This document shows, one piece after another, positions 1 through 8,466 of a DNA stretch of 64,000 nucleotides. The notes beneath the pieces were generated by a model. The model was not told where the DNA came from, searched no databases, and was given only the letters and a program-made list of their open reading frames with translations. Numbering within the stretch: the stretch's first letter is position 1; every line of letters begins with the position of its first letter. The stretch spans positions 248,001 to 312,000 of the forward strand of contig NZ_CP092712.1 in NCBI RefSeq assembly GCF_023983475.1. Direction: 5' to 3'. Origin of the DNA: Aliivibrio fischeri ATCC 7744 = JCM 18803 = DSM 507. GTDB taxonomy: Bacteria; Pseudomonadota; Gammaproteobacteria; Enterobacterales; Vibrionaceae. Made by a program: the position numbers and the translations under genes.

Positions 1-1730
1 CGAGTTTCAAGTTTAGTTACTTCTTTTCGTAATGGGGCAATTAGCTTTCTGAATTCGGCTTCTTTGCGTTTTTGTTCTTTTTTCTCAGCTGCACTTAAGC
101 TGGTTGATGTGCTTGGATTATCTTGTTTTTCTTGTTGCTGTTGTTCTTTACGCTCGCTCTTATTCTGCTCGGTTAGCCATTTGTAGTAATCCGTTAAATC
201 ACCATCAAAAGGAACCACTTGGCGATCATGCACTAAGTACAAGTCATCGGTTGTCGCGCGAAGTAAGTATCTGTCGTGGCTGACAATAACCATTGCACCT
301 TCAAAGGTTTGTAGTGCCATCGTTAGGGCTTGACGCATATCTAAATCAAGGTGGTTGGTCGGTTCATCAAGCAATAGCATGTTTGGTTTTTGCCATACCA
401 CAAGTGCCAGTACTAAACGGGCTTTTTCACCACCAGAGAAAGGACCAATTTTTTCTAACGCTTTATCACCTTGGAAACCAAAACTGCCTAAATAATCACG
501 TAGTTGTTGTTCTGTATGATTAGGGGCAATTTGCATTAGGTGCTGAAGAGGAGTTTCTTCTACGTGTAAGGTTTCCAGTTGGTGCTGTGCGAAGTAACCA
601 ATTTTAACCCCTTGAGAGTAAGTAAATACGCCACTCTGCGGAGCTAACTCACCTGAAAGTAATTTGATAAGCGTTGATTTACCTGCGCCGTTTCGGCCTA
701 ACAGGCCAATACGACTTCCCGGAACTAGGTTTAAGCGAATTTGCTCTAAAATCGTATTGTTTTCATAACCTGCGCTGACTTCATCCATCATTAAGATTGG
801 GTTTGGCAGTGCATCTGGCTCTCTAAAATTAAAGCTGAATGGGTTATCTAATTGTGCCGGTAGCACTTTTTCCATCTTTTCTAATGCTTTAATTCGGCTT
901 TGTGCTTGGCGTGCTTTTGATGCTTTATAACGAAAGCGGTCAATGTATGACTGCATGTGCGCCATGTTTTTCTGTTGTTTCTGGAACTGAGCTTGTTGCA
1001 GGATCAGTTTTTCAGAGCGTTGAACTTCAAACGATGAATAGTTACCTGTGTATTCATTCAATTTTTGGTTTTCAACGTGAATAATACGGTTTACTACTGG
1101 GTCTAAGAAATCACGGTCGTGCGAAATGAGTAATAGAGTACCTGGGTAGTTTTGTAACCAACGCTCAAGCCACATTACGGCATCTAAGTCTAAGTGGTTG
1201 GTCGGTTCATCAAGTAGTAATAAATCAGAGCGACATATTAATGCTTGTGCTAAGTTTAAACGCATACGCCAACCACCAGAGAATTGGGTTAAATTCCATT
1301 CCATCTGTTGTTGTGAGAAGCCTAAACCATTAAGTAATTCTGCAGCACGAGAATTGATGGTGTAACCACCTACGGTTTCCAGTTTACCGTGTAATTCAGC
1401 AACAAGAGTTCCGTTATCGGCTTCTTCTGCTTTTGCTAGTTGTTCTTCTAAACCACGAAATTCACGGTCGCCATCAATAACATAGTCAATGGCTTTGCGC
1501 TCTAATGCTGGAGTTTCTTGAGCAACCCAAGCCATTTCCCAGTTATGTGGGACACGGTTTGAACCAGCATCAACACTCAATTCACCTTTGATTAAGGCAA
1601 AAAGTGTGGATTTACCACAGCCATTTTTTCCGACTAAGCCGACTTTGTCACCAGGGTGAATAGTGGCAGAGGCTTGCTCTAGTAATGGCTTTCCGCCACG
1701 AAGTAATTGAATGTCTGAAAAGGTAATCAT
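1..1730 (-). CDS. yheS: ABC-F family ATPase YheS, C-terminus cut by left window edge
   Basis: Soluble ABC-F protein with two ATP-binding cassettes and no membrane segments; ABC-F proteins act on the ribosome, though the exact role of YheS is poorly defined. The start is the ATG at 1728-1730. The first Walker A (GKNGCGKST) lies at residues 34-42, and the second (GRNGAGKST) about residue 340. A signature FSGGEKARL and Walker B LLLDEPTNHLD follow in the second cassette. The last visible part is a Gln/Lys/Glu-rich charged segment of the kind that ends ABC-F proteins. About 576 codons are present; E. coli YheS has about 637, so some 60 residues are missing. The divergent neighbour kefG and the order yheS-kefG-kefB match E. 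coli, which favours YheS over Uup or EttA. Confidence 0.93.
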   Translation of the reverse strand, partial: MITFSDIQLLRGGKPLLEQASATIHPGDKVGLVGKNGCGKSTLFALIKGELSVDAGSNRVPHNWEMAWVAQETPALERKAIDYVIDGDREFRGLEEQLAKAEEADNGTLVAELHGKLETVGGYTINSRAAELLNGLGFSQQQMEWNLTQFSGGWRMRLNLAQALICRSDLLLLDEPTNHLDLDAVMWLERWLQNYPGTLLLISHDRDFLDPVVNRIIHVENQKLNEYTGNYSSFEVQRSEKLILQQAQFQKQQKNMAHMQSYIDRFRYKASKARQAQSRIKALEKMEKVLPAQLDNPFSFNFREPDALPNPILMMDEVSAGYENNTILEQIRLNLVPGSRIGLLGRNGAGKSTLIKLLSGELAPQSGVFTYSQGVKIGYFAQHQLETLHVEETPLQHLMQIAPNHTEQQLRDYLGSFGFQGDKALEKIGPFSGGEKARLVLALVVWQKPNMLLLDEPTNHLDLDMRQALTMALQTFEGAMVIVSHDRYLLRATTDDLYLVHDRQVVPFDGDLTDYYKWLTEQNKSERKEQQQQEKQDNPSTSTSLSAAEKKEQKRKEAEFRKLIAPLRKEVTKLET

Positions 1731-1843
1731 GCTGTGGTTTGCTTCTCTTAATCTGACTGAATCTTGAAGTTATTTGAATACGATGAGCATAGTAGGCGTA
1801 AGAGGGATGATTGTCGACATTGAAATTGTCTGTATGATAGATA

Positions 1844-1906
1844 ATACCAACCGCAGTAACCTTTTTCTTTTGCTATCTCTGAGCACTTAGTTACAGTGAT
1901 TGGTAT
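1844..1906. repeat. Imperfect palindrome with ATACCAA / TTGGTAT ends
   Basis: In the yheS-kefG divergent spacer, ATACCAA (1844-1850) and TTGGTAT (1900-1906) form the ends of an inverted repeat. An inner pair GTAAC (1856-1860) / GTTAC (1890-1894) extends it. It has the same termini as the palindrome at 6646-6737, so the two look like members of one dispersed family. It lies close to the probable kefG promoter region. Confidence 0.6.
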
Positions 1907-1945
1907 AAGATAAAAATAAAACAATAAAGTCAGAAAAGGGAATAC

Positions 1946-2488
1946 ATGACTCAGTTGCCTAAAATATTAGTTATTCTTGCTCATCCAGATCCTGAGCATT
2001 CTATCGCCAATAAAGCCATTTTATCGGCTTATTCTCATTTAGAACATGTGACTGTGCATGATCTTTATGCTCATTATCCTGATTTCTTTATTGACGTTGT
2101 GTTTGAGCATGAACTGCTAGCACAACACGATATTATTATTTTTCAACATCCACTTTATCTTTATTCTTGTCCAGCACTATTAAAAGAGTGGATGGATTGC
2201 GTTTTAGGTAAAGGGTTTGCTTATGGTAATGGTGATGCTTTAAAAGGTAAGCAGTGGCGAAGCGTGATCACTGCTGGTGGTATTGAAGAGGCCTTTTCAA
2301 AAACAGGATACAACCAACATTCAATGGATGACATTTTGGTTCCATTTAAAATTACCGCTGCATTGTGTCAGATGGAATGGTTACCGCCCTCTATCCAATA
2401 CTGGGCACGTAAAATTACGATAGAAAAACGACAGCAATATATTGATGAATATAAAGCTTGGTTGCTAAACCCGAAAGGAGGCATCTAA
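1946..2488 (+). CDS. kefG: KefG, ancillary flavoprotein of the KefB potassium efflux system
   Basis: A 180-residue flavodoxin-fold protein of the NAD(P)H quinone oxidoreductase family. In E. coli KefG binds the cytoplasmic face of KefB and is needed for full efflux activity. The N-terminal strand-loop reads VILAHPDPEHSIANK, the flavin-phosphate loop of the family. A second conserved stretch, FQHPLYLYSCPALLKEWMD, is near residues 70-90. The ATG follows an AAAAGG ribosome site. The stop overlaps the kefB start by one base (TAATG), so the two are translationally coupled. Assignment as KefG rather than KefF rests on this fusion-like coupling to kefB and on the yheS neighbour. Confidence 0.93.
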   Translation: MTQLPKILVILAHPDPEHSIANKAILSAYSHLEHVTVHDLYAHYPDFFIDVVFEHELLAQHDIIIFQHPLYLYSCPALLKEWMDCVLGKGFAYGNGDALKGKQWRSVITAGGIEEAFSKTGYNQHSMDDILVPFKITAALCQMEWLPPSIQYWARKITIEKRQQYIDEYKAWLLNPKGGI

Positions 2489-4278
2489 TGGCTGGTGATT
2501 GGTTACATACAAGTTCAATATTTTTAGCCGCAGCAGTGGTAACCGTACCTTTAGCACAGCGTTTTGGTCTTGGTGCGGTACTAGGCTATTTATTAGCAGG
2601 AATCGCAATTGGTCCATGGGGGCTAAAATTAATTTCAGATGTGGATGCGATTCTTCATTTCTCCGAATTTGGCGTGGTATTGCTGCTCTTTTTGATCGGT
2701 TTAGAGTTGAATCCCAGTAAATTATGGAAAATGCGAAAACCAATAATCGGATTGGGAGGCAGCCAGGTTGTGGTGTCATCTGTGGTGATTACTGCTGCGA
2801 TGATGTTTTTTGGTTTAGCATGGCAAGTCAGTTTGGTTATCGGTATGGGATTGGCCTTGTCATCGACCGCGATTGCCTTAAGAGTGATAGAAGAACGTAA
2901 ACTGTCTGATTCTGAAAGTGGGCAATCTGGTTTCGCGGTTTTGCTGTTTCAGGATATTGCGGTTATTCCTATGTTAGCGATATTGCCTGTTTTAGCCGGT
3001 GGTGCGAGTGGTAATTGGCTCGACGGACTATGGGTTCTTGCTGGTGTTATTTCTATTTTTACTCTTGCCCATTTTCTATTGCGTCCACTTTTTAGTTATG
3101 TAGTGAAAAGTGGAGCGAGAGAATTATTTACTGTTGCCGCATTATTACTGGTGATTGGCGTATCTGCTGCGATGAAACAGTTAGGACTATCAATGGCTCT
3201 TGGAGCTTTTCTAGCAGGGGTATTGCTAGCTGAAAGTGAGTTTCGTCATGAGTTAGAAGTGGCTATTGAACCTTTTAAAGGGTTATTGCTTGGTTTGTTT
3301 TTTATTGCAGTAGGAATGTCAGTTAATTTAGGACTATTACTACAGTATCCATTTGAGATCTTAGCTGCTGTATTGTCACTTGTAGTGGTGAAAGGGTTGC
3401 TGATTTATGGATTAGCAAGAGCGTTTGGTACTCGAGCGAAAGCACGTAGTCAAATGGCGATGATATTAAGTCAAGGTGGCGAGTTTGCTTTTGTTTTGTT
3501 TACGGCCGCTCAAATGGAAGGTTTATTAAGTCGAGAATTAATGGCGTTTTTATTGGTGGTTGTCAGTATCTCTATGATGACAACACCGCTGTTTTTAATT
3601 GCTCAAGATAAATGGTTTGCGAGAACGTTAAACAGCGAAGAAGAGATGCCTTTATCGGACTTTACACACGCAACTCAACCAGAAGTTATTATTGCTGGCT
3701 TTGGACGATTTGGTCAGATTGTTGGACGATTACTTTTCGCTAATAAGATAAAACTGACTATTTTAGAGGCTGACCCAAGTCAAATTCGTCTACTGCGTAA
3801 ATTCGATTATAAAGTGTATTACGGCGATGCTACGCAAGTCGAACTCTTACGAGCGGCGGGAGCCGAAAAAGCCAAAGCCATTGTAGTGTGTAAAAAAGAT
3901 CCACAAAAAGTAATGGAAGTCGTGGCGTTATGCCAAAGACATTTTCCTCATTTAAAAATATTAGCCCGTGCACGCAGTCGAGTAGAGGCTTATGAGTTAT
4001 TGAGTGAAGGCGTTGATAACTTTTCACGAGAAACTTTCTATGGTGCCCTTGATTTAGGGCGACAAACCCTCACATCTTTAGGTATGCATCCTTATCAAGC
4101 TAAGCGAGCAGAATCTCATTTTAAAAAGTTAGATGTTGCTATGCTAAAAGAATTGTTACCATTACATTCAGATGATAAATCTCTGGCTTCAAAAGCGAAG
4201 GCTGCTCGAATCGAGTTAGAAGAGATTTTTAGCTTAGAAATGGAAAACGAACGCTCAAGCCAGAACCATTGGGACTGA
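2488..4278 (+). CDS. kefB: Glutathione-regulated potassium-efflux antiporter KefB
   Basis: A 596-residue inner-membrane CPA2 cation/proton antiporter. In the family, glutathione adducts open it to acidify the cytoplasm during electrophile stress. About the first 385 residues are hydrophobic, with a dozen membrane segments. A cytosolic RCK/KTN domain follows with the nucleotide-binding loop GFGRFGQIVGR near residue 403. The length is close to E. coli KefB (601). The start at 2488 is chosen because AAGGAG (2475-2480) is well spaced to it; an in-frame start at 2458 lies inside kefG without such a site. It is cotranscribed with kefG and probably with yheV, 35 bp downstream. Confidence 0.94.
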   Translation: MAGDWLHTSSIFLAAAVVTVPLAQRFGLGAVLGYLLAGIAIGPWGLKLISDVDAILHFSEFGVVLLLFLIGLELNPSKLWKMRKPIIGLGGSQVVVSSVVITAAMMFFGLAWQVSLVIGMGLALSSTAIALRVIEERKLSDSESGQSGFAVLLFQDIAVIPMLAILPVLAGGASGNWLDGLWVLAGVISIFTLAHFLLRPLFSYVVKSGARELFTVAALLLVIGVSAAMKQLGLSMALGAFLAGVLLAESEFRHELEVAIEPFKGLLLGLFFIAVGMSVNLGLLLQYPFEILAAVLSLVVVKGLLIYGLARAFGTRAKARSQMAMILSQGGEFAFVLFTAAQMEGLLSRELMAFLLVVVSISMMTTPLFLIAQDKWFARTLNSEEEMPLSDFTHATQPEVIIAGFGRFGQIVGRLLFANKIKLTILEADPSQIRLLRKFDYKVYYGDATQVELLRAAGAEKAKAIVVCKKDPQKVMEVVALCQRHFPHLKILARARSRVEAYELLSEGVDNFSRETFYGALDLGRQTLTSLGMHPYQAKRAESHFKKLDVAMLKELLPLHSDDKSLASKAKAARIELEEIFSLEMENERSSQNHWD

Positions 4279-4313
4279 TGTTATAAAGAGTTAATAGCAC
4301 AAGGATAATAACC

Positions 4314-4508
4314 GTGAAAAAACGATTTATTGCAGGTGCAGTTTGTCCATCATGTAGCAAAGAAGATACGCTACGCTGGTGGCAAGAAAGTAATATCGAG
4401 TATGTTGAGTGTGTTGATTGTGGTCATACAGACCGCCGAACGCCTAAATCACTCGAAAAAACCAAACATGCGCAAGATGATGTTATTGGTGTTTTTAAGC
4501 CTGAATAG
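4314..4508 (+). CDS. yheV: YheV-family small zinc-ribbon protein
   Basis: A 64-residue protein with two CxxC pairs (CPSC near residue 12 and CVDC near residue 33) that would coordinate one zinc ion. It is the conserved YheV family (DUF2387) found between kefB and slyD in enterics and vibrios; its function is unknown. The GTG start at 4314 follows AAGGAT. The overlapping frame starting at 4330 shows no family features and is treated as a shadow. Confidence 0.85.
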   Translation: MKKRFIAGAVCPSCSKEDTLRWWQESNIEYVECVDCGHTDRRTPKSLEKTKHAQDDVIGVFKPE

Positions 4509-4564
4509 TATTATGTTGCCATACTGAATACCATCCACTAATGCTAAGTGCATCCGGAGTTAAA

Positions 4565-5152
4565 ATGAAAATTGAAAAGAACGTTGTTGTAAGTCTAGCT
4601 TACCAAGTGAAAACAGAAGAAGGCGTAGTTGTAGACCAATCAACAGTTGACGCTCCTCTTGATTACCTACACGGTCACAACAACCTAATCGTTGGTCTTG
4701 AAAAAGCACTTGAAGGTAAAGTTGAAGGCGACAAATTCAGCATCACTGTAACTCCTGAAGAAGCGTACGGCGAGCACATGGATGAGATGGTTCAACGTGT
4801 TCCTGCAAACGTATTCCAGGGCGTTGACCAAATTGAAGTTGGCATGCGTTTCCTTGCTGATACAGACCAAGGTCCAATCCCTGTAGAAGTAACAGAAGTT
4901 GATGGCGACGAAGTTGTTGTTGATGGTAACCACATGCTTGCTGGTCAAACTCTAGATTTTGATGTTGAAGTAGTAGCACTACGTGCAGCAACAGAAGAAG
5001 AAGCAGCTCACGGTCACATTCACCAAGAAGGTGGCTGTGGTGGTCACGGTCACGACCATGATCACGAAGGCGGTTGTTGTGGTGGCGAAGGCCATTCTCA
5101 CGATCACGAAGAAGAGCATGTATGTTGTGGTAACGGCAACTGTTCTAAGTAA
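4565..5152 (+). CDS. slyD: FKBP-type peptidyl-prolyl isomerase and metallochaperone SlyD
   Basis: A 195-residue cytosolic prolyl cis-trans isomerase/chaperone that also binds nickel and helps hydrogenase maturation in E. coli. The split FKBP domain covers about residues 1-70 and 125-145 with the insert-in-flap chaperone domain between them. The C-terminal 50 residues are a metal-binding tail rich in His, Cys, Gly and Asp (HGHDHDHEGGCCGG and similar). The chosen ATG at 4565 has GGAG at 4556-4559; an upstream in-frame ATG at 4541 lacks one. The gene ends at a 183-bp inverted repeat holding a bidirectional terminator. Confidence 0.95.
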   Translation: MKIEKNVVVSLAYQVKTEEGVVVDQSTVDAPLDYLHGHNNLIVGLEKALEGKVEGDKFSITVTPEEAYGEHMDEMVQRVPANVFQGVDQIEVGMRFLADTDQGPIPVEVTEVDGDEVVVDGNHMLAGQTLDFDVEVVALRAATEEEAAHGHIHQEGGCGGHGHDHDHEGGCCGGEGHSHDHEEEHVCCGNGNCSK

Positions 5153-5155
5153 TTT

Positions 5156-5338
5156 TAAGAGCAGGGACGAGGACGCTTCGCTCAAGAGTTTAGGGGCGAG
5201 AAAGATCTTCGTACTGTAGAAATTAAAAACCGCAGGTGTGTAAGCATCTGCGGTTTTTTGTTTTTAGGCTTCTGAGAGCTCGATTTGCTCTTCCTCGTTC
5301 CTAGAGCGTAGTGTTCTCGATTCTCGCCCCTGCTCTTA
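5156..5338. repeat. 183-bp inverted-repeat element between slyD and slyX
   Basis: The ends are perfect 11-bp inverted repeats, TAAGAGCAGGG at 5156-5166 and CCCTGCTCTTA at 5328-5338. The arms continue imperfectly: the left arm has GAGGACGCTTCGCTC, the right arm read on the minus strand has GAGAACACTACGCTC. The central part holds a strong terminator. The right end supplies the slyX stop codon. Positions 5289-5335 match 50830-50876 beside apaH at 37 of 47 bases in the same orientation, so this is a dispersed repeat family. Confidence 0.75.
5225..5256. terminator. Bidirectional rho-independent terminator of slyD and slyX
   Basis: An A-tract, the stem CCGCAGGTG / CATCTGCGG (one G-T pair) and a run of six T form a symmetrical intrinsic terminator. 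It can serve slyD on the + strand and slyX on the minus strand. It lies in the centre of the repeat element. Confidence 0.9.
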
Positions 5339-5560
5339 GTAATGCGGTGGTGGTGTTTCTTCCGATGCATCCGCCATATTCGACGAATCCATGGTTTTCA
5401 TCTTACCTACCATAAACTTCATCTGAACTTGCATATTAGTGATTAATAGCTGTTGCTGAGATAGGGCGTCGTTTAGTTCATCAATGGTTTGCTCTTGAAA
5501 CGCCATTTGACACTCTAAATCACTGATCTTTTGTTCTAATTGTTCAATTGTTGTTGTCAT
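5336..5560 (-). CDS. slyX: SlyX family small coiled-coil protein
   Basis: A 74-residue protein that is almost entirely a heptad-type coiled coil (TIEQLEQKISDLECQMAFQE and onward), ending in the family signature PPPHY. No function is established for SlyX. The ATG at 5558-5560 overlaps the stop codon of the upstream lipoprotein gene by one base, so the two genes are probably coupled. An in-frame start at 5575 would overlap further and gives a longer N-terminus than the family. The stop codon lies inside the repeat element at 5156-5338. Confidence 0.9.
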   Translation of the reverse strand: MTTTIEQLEQKISDLECQMAFQEQTIDELNDALSQQQLLITNMQVQMKFMVGKMKTMDSSNMADASEETPPPHY

Positions 5561-6576
5561 TATTCTATTAACCACGCTTGGGCGATTCCTGCTGATGTTG
5601 CTGAAACCACTCGTTGTTGTTTATCAATGGCGACATCATACACTACTGCTGTTGGTGGACGTGCATCTTTTAATGGTTCTGAACGCCATTGTTCGAGCTT
5701 TTTACCTGATGTGGTATTCCATACATTTACGGTTCCAGAGGGAGAACCTGTAACCAGAAGTTGGCCATCATCGCTAAAGCGAGCGGTAGAATATACCTGT
5801 TGGCGAGCTAACGTACTAAGTTCCGTTATTTTTTCACCGGTTTTTAAATCCCAAATAAACCCTTCATTACCACCATCGGCAGTAAAAGCATATTTACCGT
5901 CGCGCTGAAGTGCAGTTCGACTTACTCGTTTTTCATGTTCAAAGGTACGGAGTATTTGTCCAGTTTCGGTATCCCATAAATAAGCAAAGTAATCATTACC
6001 TCCAGATAGGGCAAACTTACCATTTGCAGAAAGGGCGACAGAATTAACTTTTTCTCTGTGAGCAAGAAATTCTAAGCGACGGCCGGTAGCCAGATTGATA
6101 TAAATGGCTTTACCATTTGAAAGCCCAAGTAGAACTTGTTGTCCATTACTTGCAATGGCTACATCTCGAATAATACCGTCAGAGATAGACCATAACCCTT
6201 CCGATATTCCCATCCCCAAATCCCAAACCGCAAAGTTAGTTTGAGTGGCGGTTATTGCAAATCGCGAGTTATCAGAGATTCTGATATAGGAAACTGTTGA
6301 TTTATTTTGGTCTTGGTCACCAAAGAAAGTCAGTTCTTTATTTTCTACAAGATCCCAAAAATGAAGACCAGATTTTACTTGTGGTTCATTTTTTTCAGGA
6401 ATAGAGTCATTCTTAACAAAGAAAAGAGCAAAGCGAGCATCACGACTTAACGCAAAACTTGTTGTTCCTTGGGGAGCTAATTCCCAGCGTTGGTCGTCTG
6501 CATTTTGGAAAAAACAGCCCGATAATGTCAGCGTAATGACAAAAATAGCGATGTATTGAGATATAGCGCGCATCAA
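5560..6576 (-). CDS. WD40-repeat lipoprotein upstream of slyX
   Basis: A 338-residue predicted lipoprotein. The first 20 residues form a signal peptide ending in the lipobox LSGC, so Cys would be lipidated. The rest consists of repeated beta-propeller blades with WD-like endings (WDLGMG, YLWDTETG, FIWDLKTG, NVWNTTSG), about seven in all. The role is unknown; propellers of this kind are usually protein-binding scaffolds. Two adjacent Met codons could start it (6574-6576 or 6571-6573). It overlaps slyX by one base and is probably its operon partner. I do not know a gene name. Confidence 0.85.
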   Translation of the reverse strand: MMRAISQYIAIFVITLTLSGCFFQNADDQRWELAPQGTTSFALSRDARFALFFVKNDSIPEKNEPQVKSGLHFWDLVENKELTFFGDQDQNKSTVSYIRISDNSRFAITATQTNFAVWDLGMGISEGLWSISDGIIRDVAIASNGQQVLLGLSNGKAIYINLATGRRLEFLAHREKVNSVALSANGKFALSGGNDYFAYLWDTETGQILRTFEHEKRVSRTALQRDGKYAFTADGGNEGFIWDLKTGEKITELSTLARQQVYSTARFSDDGQLLVTGSPSGTVNVWNTTSGKKLEQWRSEPLKDARPPTAVVYDVAIDKQQRVVSATSAGIAQAWLIE

Positions 6577-6645
6577 ATTGAACTACTCGTTTGTAATGTG
6601 TCTATAAGTACTAGTATATTGTGATGAACAGTATTTCGCATCTAT

Positions 6646-6737
6646 ATACCAATCTAAATAAGTATTCGATCACTATTGCTGGTGAAAATCGATGATAACT
6701 AGCAATAATCTTATCAACTACTTATCCAGATTGGTAT
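6646..6737. repeat. 92-bp nested palindrome with ATACCAATCT ends
   Basis: The left arm 6646-6664 and right arm 6719-6737 pair at 17 of 19 positions (ATACCAATCT..ATAAGTA with TACTTAT..AGATTGGTAT). An inner pair ATTGCT (6675-6680) / AGCAAT (6701-6706) makes a second stem. It fills most of the spacer between the divergent WD40 lipoprotein gene and fkpA, and shares its termini with 1844-1906. Confidence 0.7.
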
Positions 6738-6796
6738 GATCTAAAAAATTGAATAAGAAAATTGAGGCAGGACCTCAAATAATCTGGAGTTTTGAA

Positions 6797-7591
6797 ATGA
6801 AATCTATCTTTAAAGTGTCGTTACTTGCTGCAACTGTTGCATTCGTTGTTGGTTGTCAAAAAGAAGAAGCACCAAAAACTGAAGCAACAACATTACCTGC
6901 AAAAATCGAAGCATCTACTGAATCTGCTACAGCAGCAACATTTGCATCAGAAGATGAAAAAGCAGGTTACGCAATCGGTGCATCTTTAGCTAAATACCTA
7001 AACTCAAACTTAGAGAAGCAAACAGAGCTAGGCCTTGACCTGAAGAAAGCGGATGTACTTGCTGGTGTAACAGATGTATTTAATGGTAAAGAGCGTCTAA
7101 CTGATGAAGAGATCCAAGTTGCTCTTCAAAACCTAGATCAACGTGTTGCTGAAATTGCACAAAAGAAAATGGCAGCAGAATCTGAAGCTAACGCAAAAGC
7201 GGGTGCTGACTTCCGTGCTAAATTTGAAAAAGAAGATGGCGTGAAGAAAACAGAATCAGGCCTTCTATACAAAGTAATCACACCTGCTGACGGTCCTAAG
7301 CCAAAAGACACTGATACAGTAGTGGTTCATTACTCTGGTACATTAATTGATGGTACTAAGTTTGATAGCTCTTACGATCGTAACCAACCTGCGACGTTCC
7401 CACTAAACGCAGTAATTCCTGGCTGGACTGAAGGTGTTCAATTAATGAATGTTGGTTCTAAGTACAAGTTCGTTATTCCTGCAGAGTTAGGTTACGGTGC
7501 ACAAGGTAACCAAGCAATTCCTGCAAATTCAACTCTAGTATTTGATGTTGAGTTGTTAGAAATCAAAGATGCAGCAAAACCTGCAAAATAA
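6797..7591 (+). CDS. fkpA: FKBP-type peptidyl-prolyl isomerase FkpA, probably a lipoprotein
   Basis: A 264-residue envelope prolyl isomerase and chaperone. The N-terminus is a signal peptide ending FVVGC, a lipobox, unlike the soluble periplasmic E. coli FkpA; this suggests membrane anchoring. Residues about 50-140 form the helical dimerisation domain (DEKAGYAIGASLAKYL). Residues about 155-258 are the FKBP domain with VVVHYSGTLIDGTKFDSS and AIPANSTLVFDVELLEI. The ATG at 6797 follows CTGGAG (6784-6789); an upstream in-frame TTG at 6749 has no ribosome site and would bury the signal peptide. A terminator follows at 7642. Confidence 0.94.
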   Translation: MKSIFKVSLLAATVAFVVGCQKEEAPKTEATTLPAKIEASTESATAATFASEDEKAGYAIGASLAKYLNSNLEKQTELGLDLKKADVLAGVTDVFNGKERLTDEEIQVALQNLDQRVAEIAQKKMAAESEANAKAGADFRAKFEKEDGVKKTESGLLYKVITPADGPKPKDTDTVVVHYSGTLIDGTKFDSSYDRNQPATFPLNAVIPGWTEGVQLMNVGSKYKFVIPAELGYGAQGNQAIPANSTLVFDVELLEIKDAAKPAK

Positions 7592-7641
7592 TCTGATTGA
7601 AGATTAAATAATCTAAACTTTGTTTTAGATCACTGAATTAG

Positions 7642-7665
7642 CCCCGGCACTTGCTGGGGTTTTTT
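7642..7665 (+). terminator. Rho-independent terminator of fkpA
   Basis: An eight-base-pair stem, CCCCGGCA at 7642-7649 with TGCTGGGG at 7652-7659 (one G-T pair), is followed by six T. Confidence 0.88.
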
Positions 7666-7761
7666 ATTTTCATGCAAATATTCTGATAAACTTGATGTAA
7701 TTATTTTAAGCCGTAAGTCTTAGCATGAGTGTTAAGCAAGCAAATATTAAGTTGGTAGATT

Positions 7762-8466
7762 ATGAATATTGAGAATACTGCGGAAGAAAGTTTTTCTGAA
7801 GTGGTGCCATTTACAGAGTTTGACCATCACATTTTGCGCTCTTATGAAGCAGTGGTGGATGGAATTGCCAGTTTAATCGGTAACTATTGTGAAATCGTTT
7901 TACACTCATTAGAAGATATCAATAAATCAGCAATTCGAATTGCTAATGGCGAGAATACAGGACGTAAAGTTGGCTCTCCAATCACCGATTTAGCGTTACA
8001 AATGTTGAAAGATATTGAACGTTCTAAACGTAATTTTTCTCGCTCTTATTTCACCCGAGCAAAGGGTGGAGTGCTAATGAAGTCAATCACTGTTGCAATT
8101 CGTAACGGGGATGAAAGAATCATTGGTTTACTGTGTATTAATATCAATTTGGATGCACCTTTTTCACAAGTATTGCAATCATTTATGCCAAGTGAAGAAG
8201 CCAATGAAGCAGCATCAAGTGTTAACTTTGCAAGTGATGTAGATGAGCTTGTTGATCAAACAGTAAAACGCACGATTGATGAGATTAATGCAGATAAAGA
8301 AGTCGGCAACAATGCTAAGAATAAACAAATCGTAATGGATTTATACGATAAAGGCATTTTTGATATTAAAGACGCGATTAACCGTGTTGCTGACCAATTG
8401 AATATTTCTAAACACACCGTGTATCTTTATATTCGTCAAAGAAAAACAGAGGACGGTGAAAAGTGA
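7762..8466 (+). CDS. yheO: YheO-type PAS/HTH transcriptional regulator
   Basis: A 234-residue DNA-binding protein of the YheO/DauR family. Residues about 20-135 are a PAS-like YheO domain ([20 protein letters not shown]). A C-terminal helix-turn-helix of the HTH_22 type ends the protein ([20 protein letters not shown]). The ligand and targets of YheO are unknown. The stop overlaps the tusD start by four bases, and E. coli also places yheO directly before tusDCB, so it is likely cotranscribed with the tus genes. Confidence 0.88.
   Translation: MNIENTAEESFSEVVPFTEFDHHILRSYEAVVDGIASLIGNYCEIVLHSLEDINKSAIRIANGENTGRKVGSPITDLALQMLKDIERSKRNFSRSYFTRAKGGVLMKSITVAIRNGDERIIGLLCININLDAPFSQVLQSFMPSEEANEAASSVNFASDVDELVDQTVKRTIDEINADKEVGNNAKNKQIVMDLYDKGIFDIKDAINRVADQLNISKHTVYLYIRQRKTEDGEK

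Noticed and set aside
5540-5908. 122-codon reading frame on the + strand
   Set aside because: It lies antisense within the WD40 lipoprotein gene, whose signal peptide and propeller repeats are convincing; the + frame shows no ribosome site or family features.
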